Shown here piece by piece: positions 50,218 through 59,323 of a DNA stretch of 64,000 nt. The notes below the pieces were generated by a model that saw only the letters and a list, made by a program, of their open reading frames with translations, made no database searches and was not told where the DNA came from. The stretch covers positions 4,063,001-4,127,000 of the forward strand of contig NZ_OY781464.1 of the NCBI RefSeq assembly GCF_963676735.1, written 5' to 3'. The position numbers and the translations under genes were made by a program. Position 1 is the stretch's first letter; each line of letters starts with the position of its first letter. This DNA comes from an uncultured Draconibacterium sp. (GTDB lineage Bacteria; Bacteroidota; Bacteroidia; Bacteroidales; Prolixibacteraceae).

Positions 50218-52392
50218 ATGGTCAGAAAGAAAAAAAACAAACTGCGCAAAAAGAAACGCACCGGAACCTACAACAAGAAAAAACTTAAAAACGCCATATT
50301 ATCCTCCTTATACGAGAATCCGGGTAAAACGGTAAACTATCGCCAGCTTTCGGGCTCGCTGGGTATTAAAGATCCTGAAACCCGCAAGCTAATTAATGTT
50401 GTTTTACAGGAACTGGCCGACGATGGCTACCTCGATCAGATTTCGAGAGGCAAATTTAAACTCAAAGCCCGAACCGGAAAAGTTACCGGTATTGTTGAAA
50501 TGCAGCCCCAGGGTTTTGCGTATGTTATCAGCGACGAATTGGAGCATCCGGTTGTTATTTCGTCGCGCAACCTAAAACATGCCATGGAAGGCGATAAAGT
50601 TCGTATTCATGTTTATGCACGACGCAAAAAACACGACCTTGAAGGCGAAGTAACTGAAATACTTGAACGGGCAAAATCTATTTTTGTAGGCACCGTACAA
50701 ACCACTCGCAATTTTGCGTTTTTAGTACCTGCCGGAAAAGTTGGTTTTGATATTTTTATTCCAAAAGAAAAACTAAACGGCGCAAAAGACGGGCAAAAAG
50801 CCATTGCTGAAATTAAAGACTGGCCACCCAATGCCCGCAGCCCCTTTGGCGAAATTATTGAAGTACTGGGCGATACCGGAGATAACGATGCTGAAATGCA
50901 CGCCATACTTGCCGAGTTTGAACTGCCTCATAAATTCCCGAGAAATGTTGATAAAGCTGCCGAAAAAATTCCGTTGGAAATTCCGGAAGAAGAAATTAAA
51001 ACCCGCCGCGATATGCGTAAAACCACCACGTTTACCATCGATCCGGCTGATGCAAAAGATTTTGACGATGCCTTGTCGTTAAAAAAACTGAATAACGGCA
51101 ATTGGGAGGTAGGTGTGCACATTGCCGATGTTACCCACTACGTACGGCCCAACACCATAATTGAATCGGAAGCACAGGATCGGGCCACATCAGTTTACCT
51201 GGTTGACAGGGTTGTTCCAATGCTCCCCGAGCGACTATCGAATGGTGTATGTTCGCTGCGTCCCAACGAAGACAAATTATGTTTCTCGGCTGTTTTTGAA
51301 ATAACACCCGAAGCGGTGGTAAAAAAACAATGGTTTGGGAAAACCGTTATTCACTCCGACCGAAGATTTACCTACGAAGAGGCACAGGATATTATTGAAA
51401 CCGGAAAAGGGGATTTCGATGCCGAAATATTAACACTTAACCAACTGGCCAAGCAGCTTCGCGATCAGCGATTTGGAAACGGATCAATTGCTTTTGAACG
51501 CGTTGAAATGAAATTTGATATTGACGAAAAAGGCAAACCACTTACCGTTTCGTTTAAAGAAGCCAAAGACTCCAATCATCTGATTGAAGAATTTATGTTA
51601 TTGGCGAACAAAAAAGTGGCCGAGTTTATTGGCAAGGTACCCGAAAAGAAAACTGCCAAAACTTTTGTTTACCGTATTCACGATAAACCTGATCCGGATA
51701 AACTGGTTTCATTCAACACCTTTATTCAGCGTTTTGGGCACGGCATACAGCTCACTACACCCCGGGCAATTTCCACCTCGCTCAATAAATTATTAAACGA
51801 AGTAAAAGGAAAAAGCGAACAAAATGTGGTGGAAACACTGGCCATCCGCTCCATGGCCAAAGCAGAGTATTCAACACGAAACATTGGCCATTACGGTTTA
51901 TCGTTCGACTATTACACACATTTCACCTCTCCTATTCGTCGTTACCCCGATATGATGGTGCATCGCTTATTGGAGAAATACTTAAACGGAGCGCGGTCGG
52001 TTAACGAGCAAAAATACGAAGGCTTGTGCAAACATTCATCCGATATGGAAGCCAAAGCTGCCAATGCCGAACGAGCTTCAATTAAATACAAACAAGTGGA
52101 ATTTATGCAAGACCACATTGGCAAAAGCTACCCCGGAACCATCTCGGGAGTTACCGATTGGGGTATTTATGTTGAGCTGGAGAACAAAATTGAAGGAATG
52201 ATACCCATTGCCCAAATGGACGATGACTTCTACATTTTTGATGAAAAAAATTATGCCCTCGTTGGACGTCACTCGAATAAAAGTTTTCAGCTGGGCGAAA
52301 AAATAAATGTACAGGTTTGGCGCACTAATCTCGAGCGAAAACAACTTGATTTCAGACTGGCCGAACAAGCAGAATATAAGAATTTCGAATAA
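50218..52392 (+). CDS. rnr: Ribonuclease R
   Basis: About 724 residues from the ATG at 50218; a TTG at 50194 would add eight residues. A strongly basic N-terminus (KKKNKLRKKKRTG) precedes a winged-helix region, two cold-shock-type domains (GIVEMQPQGFAYVISDELEH), the RNB catalytic domain with the metal-binding aspartates in FTIDPADAKDFDDALSL, and HYTHFTSPIRRYPDMMVHRL. A C-terminal S1 domain follows (PGTISGVTDWGIYVELENKI). It degrades structured RNA processively 3' to 5'. The gene stands alone, upstream of a TetR regulator. Confidence 0.96.
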   Translation: MVRKKKNKLRKKKRTGTYNKKKLKNAILSSLYENPGKTVNYRQLSGSLGIKDPETRKLINVVLQELADDGYLDQISRGKFKLKARTGKVTGIVEMQPQGFAYVISDELEHPVVISSRNLKHAMEGDKVRIHVYARRKKHDLEGEVTEILERAKSIFVGTVQTTRNFAFLVPAGKVGFDIFIPKEKLNGAKDGQKAIAEIKDWPPNARSPFGEIIEVLGDTGDNDAEMHAILAEFELPHKFPRNVDKAAEKIPLEIPEEEIKTRRDMRKTTTFTIDPADAKDFDDALSLKKLNNGNWEVGVHIADVTHYVRPNTIIESEAQDRATSVYLVDRVVPMLPERLSNGVCSLRPNEDKLCFSAVFEITPEAVVKKQWFGKTVIHSDRRFTYEEAQDIIETGKGDFDAEILTLNQLAKQLRDQRFGNGSIAFERVEMKFDIDEKGKPLTVSFKEAKDSNHLIEEFMLLANKKVAEFIGKVPEKKTAKTFVYRIHDKPDPDKLVSFNTFIQRFGHGIQLTTPRAISTSLNKLLNEVKGKSEQNVVETLAIRSMAKAEYSTRNIGHYGLSFDYYTHFTSPIRRYPDMMVHRLLEKYLNGARSVNEQKYEGLCKHSSDMEAKAANAERASIKYKQVEFMQDHIGKSYPGTISGVTDWGIYVELENKIEGMIPIAQMDDDFYIFDEKNYALVGRHSNKSFQLGEKINVQVWRTNLERKQLDFRLAEQAEYKNFE

Positions 52393-52540
52393 TTCACATA
52401 TAGTTCTCAACCATTTATAAGGCCTTGATAAAGAATGAATCAGTATCGTCTGTTTAAGTAAAATGTTCTAAAAAAGGATAATGGCTCAAATAAATGGTTA
52501 TATTTGGCCAAGTTTTTACCACAGAAAAATGTTTTAATTC

Positions 52541-53143
52541 ATGCAAAATTCAGCGGAAACTGCGAATAAAAAGGATATGAACAGAGAAAATATCCTGAAG
52601 ATTGCCCGTGATATTTTCAGCAAATACGGCTACAAAAAAACCACCCTCGATGATATTGCCAACGCCGTTAGAAAAGGAAAAAGCTCGCTTTATTATTATT
52701 TCAAAAGTAAAGAAGACCTTTTTCAGGCTGTAATAATGAAAGAGGTTGAGATTTTAGCACACGAACTGGAAATTGTGATCAACAGAAACACCGATCCGGT
52801 TGATAAGCTGCGTGACTATATATTAACCAAAATGGCCACTTTCAGAAATCTTGCGAACTTCTATCATGCCATTGAAAACGATGTTACTGCCGTTGGTTTT
52901 ATTGATGAAGTAAAACTAAAATACGAGCAGGATGAAATCCGCATGATTAAAAGAATTCTAATTGAAGGAGTTCGTAAAAATGAATTTGAAATTTACGACT
53001 TTAACCTGGCAGCTATTGGTATAACCACCGCAATTAAAGGATTGGAGATGCCGCTGGCAGCAGGAAACTACAGTGATGTAAATCTGGAACGCAGTGTTGA
53101 TATTATTCTTAAAATTATGTGTTACGGAATTATGAAAAGGTAG
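52541..53143 (+). CDS. TetR/AcrR-family transcriptional regulator
   Basis: This 200-residue protein has an N-terminal helix-turn-helix at about residues 15-62 (ILKIARDIFSKYGYKKTTLD, then DIANAVRKGKSSLYYYFKSK and EDLFQAVI). The C-terminal ligand-binding half is helical and not similar to a subfamily I can name; ITTAIKGLEMPLAAGNYSD is a notable loop. The regulator's target is unclear: its neighbours are rnr upstream and a glycoside hydrolase 350 bp downstream. Two terminator hairpins follow it. Confidence 0.88.
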   Translation: MQNSAETANKKDMNRENILKIARDIFSKYGYKKTTLDDIANAVRKGKSSLYYYFKSKEDLFQAVIMKEVEILAHELEIVINRNTDPVDKLRDYILTKMATFRNLANFYHAIENDVTAVGFIDEVKLKYEQDEIRMIKRILIEGVRKNEFEIYDFNLAAIGITTAIKGLEMPLAAGNYSDVNLERSVDIILKIMCYGIMKR

Positions 53144-53173
53144 ATCTCAATCAAAAAAAAACAACTATACATG

Positions 53174-53205
53174 GGCTGTTGGAGTAATCTGGCAGCCTTT
53201 TTTTT
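53174..53205 (+). terminator. Intrinsic terminator after the TetR gene
   Basis: GGCTG (53174-53178) and CAGCC (53193-53197), extended by two G-U pairs, form the stem, followed by eight T. It lies about 30 bp after the stop codon. Confidence 0.7.
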
Positions 53206-53257
53206 GTTTAGCTGCCTCAGACGATAAAACAGGTTGTTTTTAAAATTCAGAAAAAAG

Positions 53258-53285
53258 AAAAGGCTGCCCTTCTGACAGCCTTTTT
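53258..53285. terminator. Second hairpin with T run upstream of the glycosyl hydrolase
   Basis: AAAAGGCTG (53258-53266) and CAGCCTTTT (53276-53284) form a 9-bp stem followed by T. It lies about 140 bp beyond the TetR stop and 200 bp before the next gene, so it may be a back-up terminator or a leader structure. The rest of 53286-53493 shows no gene; TATTTTTG at 53465-53472 is a plausible -7 element for the next gene. Confidence 0.55.
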
Positions 53286-53493
53286 AACCTAAACCAACTA
53301 AACCTAATAAACCACAAACTTGCCAGAACGACAAGCCTGGTGTTTTTCTTAAATATCGTATTCTTTTTTACTTCTTTATTTGCGACAAAGATATCAATTT
53401 TTTTTAGTTGAAAAACCCACTTGGCAATTTCAGGGTAAATCGTTTCCCGTAAATAACATTCTCTTATTTTTGTGTTTACAAATACCTGGCAAA

Positions 53494-54996
53494 ATGAGAA
53501 AATTTCTATTCCTTTTTACATGCTGCTCAATTCTTTCAGTAATCCTATGTGCACAACCTAAATACGAGTTCAGAGCTGTTTGGGTTGCAACTGTGGTAAA
53601 TATCGACTGGCCATCGAAACCAGGATTGAGTACCGAAGCTCAAAAAAGAGAGATTACCGATATTTTAAATTTACATGAAAGTTTAGGCATGAATGCCATA
53701 ATTCTACAAATTCGGCCGGCAGCCGATGCCTTTTACCATTCGGAATTGGAGCCTTGGTCGCGTTACCTTACCGGCACCCAGGGCCAGGCACCTCAACCTT
53801 ATTACGATCCCTTAAGTTTTTGGATTAGCGAATGCCATAAACGCGGAATGGAATTACATGCCTGGCTAAATCCCTACCGGGTTGCTCAGAAATTTACTGA
53901 CCCCCTCTCAACAACCCACATTGCTTTTAAGCACCCTGACTGGATTTTAAAATACGGCGAACGTTTGTATTTCGACCCAGGCTTACCGCAGGCAAGAAAC
54001 TTTGTTACCCGCGTGGTGCAGGATATTGTTAAGCGTTATGATGTAGATGCCATTCATTTTGATGATTATTTTTACCCTTATCCGTTAAAAGAAGAATTTC
54101 CCGACTCCACATCTTTTAAGCTGTATAACAGAGGATTTACAGCAGAACAAAAAGCCGACTGGAGACGCGAAAATGTTGACATTACCATAAAAATGCTGAA
54201 CGATTCGATTAAAGCAATTAAGCCCTGGGTGAAATTTGGAATCAGTCCTTTTGGTGTTTGGCGGAACAAATCAGACGATCCGCGGGGCTCCGACACCAAA
54301 GCCGGATCCACCAATTACGACCATTTATATGCCAACATTATTAAATGGCAAAAAGAAGGTTGGATTGATTATACGCTACCACAACTGTACTGGCATATTG
54401 GCCATCCGGCCGTAGATTTTAAACTACTTGCCAACTGGTGGAAAAACCATGCCTACGGTCGCGCAATGTATATCGGACAGGCACCATACAAAGTTAGCGC
54501 TAAATCAAGTACTCCCGAATGGACCGAAGCTGATCAACTGCCTAAACAAATTCAGATTTTAAGAGCGATTCCTGAAATTCAAGGCTCATCGTTTTACAGC
54601 AGCAAATGGTTTAAGGGCGATTTGCTTAATTTTCAAGACAGTTTACGATTGAACTATTATAAAAGCAAGGCACTTGTTCCGCCCATGCCCTGGATAGATA
54701 GTAAAGCTCCTGCACCACTGGTTCGGATAAAAAAATCGGGAAGAAAACTAAAATGGTCACCGGCTTGTACCGAAAACGAAATGGATAAAGCCTGGCAATA
54801 CATTTTATACCTAACTGAAGCAGGAGAGGATTTTGATAAAAACAGTAGCGAAAATATTTATGAAATAACCAAAGAGCAAAGTATTAAGTTCGACAGGATT
54901 AACCGAAAAAAGAAAAAATACGAGCTTCGTATTTCTGTTCTCGATCGCCTAAATAATGAAAGTGCATTGTCGGCTCCAATCAAAATCAAGCGCTGA
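53494..54996 (+). CDS. GHL10/YngK-type family 10-like glycosylhydrolase, secreted
   Basis: About 500 residues from the ATG at 53494, chosen for its signal peptide (RKFLFLFTCCSILSVILCAQ). The mature protein opens with EFRAVWVATVVNIDWPSKPG, the hallmark of the DUF187/GHL10 barrel. GMNAIILQIRPAADAFYHSE, the catalytic-region AIHFDDYFYPYPL and FGISPFGVWRN follow. The C-terminal part (about 420-500, APAPLVRIKKSGRKLKWSPA) looks like a fibronectin-type domain. Related proteins act on peptidoglycan- or glycan-like substrates, but the specificity is open. Its 3' end overlaps the convergent SRAP gene by 11 bp. Confidence 0.85.
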   Translation: MRKFLFLFTCCSILSVILCAQPKYEFRAVWVATVVNIDWPSKPGLSTEAQKREITDILNLHESLGMNAIILQIRPAADAFYHSELEPWSRYLTGTQGQAPQPYYDPLSFWISECHKRGMELHAWLNPYRVAQKFTDPLSTTHIAFKHPDWILKYGERLYFDPGLPQARNFVTRVVQDIVKRYDVDAIHFDDYFYPYPLKEEFPDSTSFKLYNRGFTAEQKADWRRENVDITIKMLNDSIKAIKPWVKFGISPFGVWRNKSDDPRGSDTKAGSTNYDHLYANIIKWQKEGWIDYTLPQLYWHIGHPAVDFKLLANWWKNHAYGRAMYIGQAPYKVSAKSSTPEWTEADQLPKQIQILRAIPEIQGSSFYSSKWFKGDLLNFQDSLRLNYYKSKALVPPMPWIDSKAPAPLVRIKKSGRKLKWSPACTENEMDKAWQYILYLTEAGEDFDKNSSENIYEITKEQSIKFDRINRKKKKYELRISVLDRLNNESALSAPIKIKR

Positions 54997-55741
54997 ATTT
55001 AAGCTCCGGATAAATAAATTCCTCAACAGCTTCAGGTGAGTTGCCAACTGCATTTTTTCCCCTTAGCCGGCGCACGGTGTGGGCCTTTAGCAATCCTTCG
55101 GGGGCGGGTACAATTATTTTTTTAGCTACATCTGCTGATTCATTTAGCCAACGGTCAGCATCTTCTTCGGAAAGAATAAGTGGCATTCGTGCTTCTTTTA
55201 GTTTAGGATTATTATGGATTTTTTGCATTAAATTATTCGCTTTTGTTGTAACAATGGTAAACGAATTTACTACTTCACCGGTGTCCTTATTTGTCCACTC
55301 ATCCCAAAGTCCACCTAACACAATGGGTTCTCCATCAACCCGCTGAATATAAAATGGATAGGTCTTTCCTGCAAAATGATGATGTTCGAAAAAACCATCG
55401 ATATATACCAGGCAACGTTTTGATTTTGCCGAAGTGCGAAAGGAAGGTTTCTCAAAAATACTCTCACCCCGGGCATTAATTGTCTTGTTCCAGATATCAA
55501 GTTGCTGTTGCTCGTTTTTTACCCAGTACGGAATAAGCCCCCAACTGGCAACAACAGGTAGTTTATAATTCTCGCTGGTATATATCAGCAATTTCGGATG
55601 CTGAAATCCAGAGACGTGAAATAACTCTTCCTCCAGAAAAGGACGAAACTGCTCGATAAGCATTTGAACAGCCTCCTGGTTGCCATAATGACGGGCACGC
55701 TTAAGTGCTGCTTCAACTTTAGTTTTTATATCGTAGCACAT
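54986..55741 (-). CDS. SOS response-associated peptidase family (SRAP/HMCES-like) protein
   Basis: About 251 residues from the ATG at 55741; starting here puts Cys at position 2, the residue that family members use to crosslink abasic sites in single-stranded DNA after Met removal. Other family elements are KTINARGESIFEKPSFR (Asn), CLVYIDGFFEHHHFAGKTYP (Glu), and TIVTTKANNLMQKIHNNPKL followed by EARMPLILSEEDADRWL. The usual H-x-R-M-P appears as E-A-R-M-P, so the catalytic His may be supplied by the KIHNN segment. It protects abasic sites during DNA replication or repair. The convergent hydrolase gene overlaps its 3' end. Confidence 0.85.
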   Translation of the reverse strand: MCYDIKTKVEAALKRARHYGNQEAVQMLIEQFRPFLEEELFHVSGFQHPKLLIYTSENYKLPVVASWGLIPYWVKNEQQQLDIWNKTINARGESIFEKPSFRTSAKSKRCLVYIDGFFEHHHFAGKTYPFYIQRVDGEPIVLGGLWDEWTNKDTGEVVNSFTIVTTKANNLMQKIHNNPKLKEARMPLILSEEDADRWLNESADVAKKIIVPAPEGLLKAHTVRRLRGKNAVGNSPEAVEEFIYPELKFSA

Positions 55742-55847
55742 AATCAAAAAACGAATATTGCCTGTAAATGTTCTGCGGCTTAACAAACTTAAGCAAAAAA
55801 GCCACGAAGACATTTATTTTAATGAGCGAAGTTTTTTTGAATATTTG

Positions 55848-55855
55848 TAAGTTTG
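55848..55855 (+). promoter_or_regulatory. Candidate -7 element of the fucosidase operon
   Basis: TAAGTTTG matches TAnnTTTG, 29 bp before the ATG at 55885. A convincing -33 element at the normal distance is not seen. Confidence 0.4.
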
Positions 55856-55884
55856 GGGACATTTGCATATCAAAAATTAAAATT

Positions 55885-58269
55885 ATGAACAAGCTTTGCT
55901 CTTTCGGCCTACTATTTCTTTTTCTAATGCTATTCGCATGTCAAAAAACTACTTCAAATAAAAAACCATTGGATACTTCGTTGGTATTGTGGTACAATAA
56001 TCCGGCAAACGATTGGACCGAGGCACTTCCTGTTGGCAACGGACGATTGGGTGCCATGGTTTACGGAAATACATCCGATGAACTTATTCAGTTTAACGAA
56101 GAAACCTTATGGACCGGGCAACCCCATGATTATGCCCATGAAGGTGCCAGCAAGTATTTTGCAAAACTTCGCGAACTCCTTTGGGCCGGCAAACAAGACG
56201 AAGCTGAAGAACTGGGAAATGCCGAATTTATGTCGCAACCACTGGGCCAACTTAACTACCAGCCATTTGGCAACATCCTACTCTCCTTCCCCAATCACGA
56301 GAACAGTAGCAATTACACACGAAAGTTAAATTTAGAAGACGCCATTACCAGCGTATCATACACCGTTAACGAGGTTGCTTATAAAAGAGAAATTTTCGCA
56401 TCAAATCCAGATCAGGCAATTATTGTTCACCTGGAAGCTTCGGAGAGCGAAGCACTGGAATTTAGCGTTGGGCTAAACTCGCCTCATTCTGATTTTGAGA
56501 TCAGTACCGAAGATAACACGGTAGTTTTAAAAGGCAAAGCCAACAACTATCCCAAAGAAAAAATAAGAGCTGGTGGAAACTACCCTGAAAGTAAAATTCG
56601 TTTTGAAGCATGTTTAAAAATTGTTGCCGAAGGCGCACAAATCACACAGGAAAACAATAAACTTAAGGTAGAAAATGCGAGCAATGCCACACTAATACTG
56701 GTTGGAGCCACCAATTTTGTCAACTACCAGGACATTAGTGCCGATCCCTCAGAACGTTGCAATAACTACCTTAAAGCACTGGACGGAAAATCATATCACA
56801 CACTAAAAGAGGCTCACCTTGCCGATTATAAAAATCTTTTTAGCAGGGTTCATATTGATTTGGGTTCAGGCGAATTATCCAATCGACCAACAAACGAGCG
56901 CTTAGCCACTTTTAGCGAGGACAACGACCCAAGTTTAGTCGCACTTTTATTTCAATATGGTCGCTACCTGCTTATTTCTTCTTCCCGCGAAGGAACCCAA
57001 CCTGCAAATTTACAAGGGATATGGAATGCCGAATTAGCGCCATCGTGGGACAGTAAATACACCATAAACATAAATACCGAAATGAACTACTGGCCGGCAG
57101 AAATAACTAACCTTTCGGAACTGGCCGATCCGGTTATGAAATTAACAGAAGAACTGGCTTTAACCGGCAAAAGCATAGCAAAAGAACATTACAATTTAAA
57201 TGGCTGGGTGGCACACCACAATACCGACATTTGGCGCGGTGCTGCCCCAATTAACAATGCCAACCATGGCATTTGGCCTACTGGAGGCGCGTGGTTATGT
57301 CAAAACCTGTGGTGGCATTATCAGTTTTCGGGCGATAAAGATTTTCTGGCAACCCGAGCCTACCCGGTATTGAAATCAGCATCAGAATTTTTTGTTGACT
57401 ACCTTGTTCCCGACCCGGGCAACCCCGAGTGGCTGGTAAGCGGCCCCAGTAACAGCCCCGAAAACGGTGGCCTCGTTATGGCCCCAACCATGGACCATCA
57501 AATTATTAGAAACCTTTTTTCCAACACGATTGAAGCGGCAGAACTACTGGCTGTTGACAAAGATTTTGTGGAAAAGCTAAAAGAAAAACGAGCTAAAATT
57601 GCACCCAACCAAATAGGACAGTACGGCCAGTTACAGGAGTGGCTGGTTGATATTGACGACCCGAAAAATGAGCATCGCCATGTGTCGCATCTATGGGGGC
57701 TCCATCCCGGAAACGAAATACACCCACTAACAACACCAGAACTGGCTGAAGCCTGTAAAGTAACACTTTCGCATCGTGGCGATGAAGGCACCGGTTGGTC
57801 GCGTGCATGGAAAATAAACTTCTGGGCCCGACTGCTTGATGGCGACCATGCCTTTATAATCCTTAAAAATCTGATTTTACCTGCCCGAACACCCAAATTA
57901 AACACAGACCGCGGTGGCTTGTACAACAATTTGTTCGACGCTCATCCGCCCTTCCAAATCGATGGTAATTTTGGTGCAACATCGGGCATTGCCGAAATGT
58001 TGGTGCAATCGCATTTACGCGACGCTAGCGGCGATTTCTATCTTGACATACTCCCGGCACTGCCAAACGCGCTTCCAAATGGTACTATTTCAGGCCTGAA
58101 AGGTCGGGGTGGTTTCGAGATCTCATTGGTATGGAAAGAAGGACAACTGTTAAAAGTTGAGGTGCGCTCTTTACTGGGAAATAAACTTAACCTCCGATAC
58201 CAGGGCAAACTTATTTCGCAGGCAACAGAAGCCAACACTACTTATTCTTTTTCGGCAACAGATTTTTAA
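55885..58269 (+). CDS. Glycoside hydrolase family 95 alpha-L-fucosidase-like lipoprotein
   Basis: About 794 residues from the ATG at 55885; a longer in-frame reading to 55768 overlaps the upstream gene's 5' end. The lipoprotein signal ends LMLFAC. The N-terminal domain opens with LVLWYNNPANDWTEALPVGN and GRLGAMVYGNTSDELIQFNE, the GH95 hallmark, and the (alpha/alpha)6 barrel contains INTEMNYWPAEITNLSELAD, GWVAHHNTDIWRGAAP and WLVSGPSNSPE. The end of the barrel, DAHPPFQIDGNFGATSGIAE, is also characteristic. It would remove terminal fucose or galactose from glycans at the cell surface or periplasm. The dehydrogenase genes that follow closely suggest use of the released sugar. Confidence 0.92.
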   Translation: MNKLCSFGLLFLFLMLFACQKTTSNKKPLDTSLVLWYNNPANDWTEALPVGNGRLGAMVYGNTSDELIQFNEETLWTGQPHDYAHEGASKYFAKLRELLWAGKQDEAEELGNAEFMSQPLGQLNYQPFGNILLSFPNHENSSNYTRKLNLEDAITSVSYTVNEVAYKREIFASNPDQAIIVHLEASESEALEFSVGLNSPHSDFEISTEDNTVVLKGKANNYPKEKIRAGGNYPESKIRFEACLKIVAEGAQITQENNKLKVENASNATLILVGATNFVNYQDISADPSERCNNYLKALDGKSYHTLKEAHLADYKNLFSRVHIDLGSGELSNRPTNERLATFSEDNDPSLVALLFQYGRYLLISSSREGTQPANLQGIWNAELAPSWDSKYTININTEMNYWPAEITNLSELADPVMKLTEELALTGKSIAKEHYNLNGWVAHHNTDIWRGAAPINNANHGIWPTGGAWLCQNLWWHYQFSGDKDFLATRAYPVLKSASEFFVDYLVPDPGNPEWLVSGPSNSPENGGLVMAPTMDHQIIRNLFSNTIEAAELLAVDKDFVEKLKEKRAKIAPNQIGQYGQLQEWLVDIDDPKNEHRHVSHLWGLHPGNEIHPLTTPELAEACKVTLSHRGDEGTGWSRAWKINFWARLLDGDHAFIILKNLILPARTPKLNTDRGGLYNNLFDAHPPFQIDGNFGATSGIAEMLVQSHLRDASGDFYLDILPALPNALPNGTISGLKGRGGFEISLVWKEGQLLKVEVRSLLGNKLNLRYQGKLISQATEANTTYSFSATDF

Positions 58270-58291
58270 GCCATTCATTAACACTAAACCA

Positions 58292-59323
58292 ATGAAAGCA
58301 CTTGTACTCGACCAATATATGGAATTAAATTACCGCGATTTTCCTGATCCGGAAATTACGCCTGATGAAGTACTTGTTAAAGTAAAAGCCTGCGGTATTT
58401 GTGGCAGCGATGTACATGGCATGGATGGAAGCACAGGCCGACGACGCCCACCAATAATTATGGGGCATGAAGCATCAGGAGAAATTGTAAAACTGGGGAA
58501 CAAGGTTAAAAGCTGGCGCGTTGGCGACCGTGTTACCTTCGACTCAACCATTTACCCACTAGATGATTGGTTTACCCTGCAAGGACACTACAATTTAAGC
58601 AACAATAGAAAAGTATTAGGGGTTTCGCCAAAGGAATACCGGCAACACGGCGCCTTTGCCGAACTGGTAGCAGTTCCGGCTCATATTTTATACCAGCTAC
58701 CGCATACAGTTTCGTTTGAACAGGCAGCATTTGTTGAACCGGTGGCTGTTGCTGCCCATGCCTTAAATACCTCGCACATTAAAACAGGGCAAAGTGCAGT
58801 GGTTGTTGGCACCGGAATGGTAGGTACTTTTGTAGTGAAATTACTTGAAATTGCCGGCGCTTATCCGATTATTGCCATTGATAAAGATGAGCAAAAACTA
58901 AAAATGGCTTCCGAATATGGTGCCACGCATCTGTTTAAACCTGATGAGAAAGAGCTTTTTAACCAGATACAGCAACTTACAAAAGGTCGTGGAGCAGATT
59001 ATGGTTTCGAAGTGGTAGGGATGAACAATACAGTAAATACCTGCATTGCAAGTTTGCGTAGAGGAGGCACGGCGGTCTTAATCGGAAATGTATCGCCAGA
59101 GGTAACGCTACCGCTGCAAAAAATAGTAACCAGCGAAATAGCTGTTTTAGGTAGTTGTGCCATAAATGGAGAGTACGAGCTGGTACTGGATCTAATGGCC
59201 TCCGGAAAAATTTCTGTCGATAAAATGATTTCTGCAATTGCCCCTCTTTCTGAAGGAGCAGATTGGTTTAAACGACTTTACAACAAAGAGACAGGATTAA
59301 ACAAAGTAATACTACAACCATGA
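58292..59323 (+). CDS. Zinc-type medium-chain alcohol/polyol dehydrogenase lacking structural-zinc cysteines
   Basis: The 343-residue protein starts at the ATG at 58292 (MKALVLDQYMELNYRDFPDP), 22 bp after the fucosidase stop. The catalytic-zinc segment ACGICGSDVHGMDG and the PPIIMGHEASGEIVKLGNKV motif are intact, and the coenzyme domain has VVVGTGMVGTFVVKLLEIAG followed by IAIDKDEQKL, for NAD(H). The lobe that normally holds four structural-zinc Cys reads TIYPLDDWFTLQGHYNLSNN, without cysteine. It probably oxidises a sugar or polyol released by the neighbouring fucosidase; the substrate is not known. It overlaps the next gene by 4 nt (ATGA). Confidence 0.88.
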   Translation: MKALVLDQYMELNYRDFPDPEITPDEVLVKVKACGICGSDVHGMDGSTGRRRPPIIMGHEASGEIVKLGNKVKSWRVGDRVTFDSTIYPLDDWFTLQGHYNLSNNRKVLGVSPKEYRQHGAFAELVAVPAHILYQLPHTVSFEQAAFVEPVAVAAHALNTSHIKTGQSAVVVGTGMVGTFVVKLLEIAGAYPIIAIDKDEQKLKMASEYGATHLFKPDEKELFNQIQQLTKGRGADYGFEVVGMNNTVNTCIASLRRGGTAVLIGNVSPEVTLPLQKIVTSEIAVLGSCAINGEYELVLDLMASGKISVDKMISAIAPLSEGADWFKRLYNKETGLNKVILQP

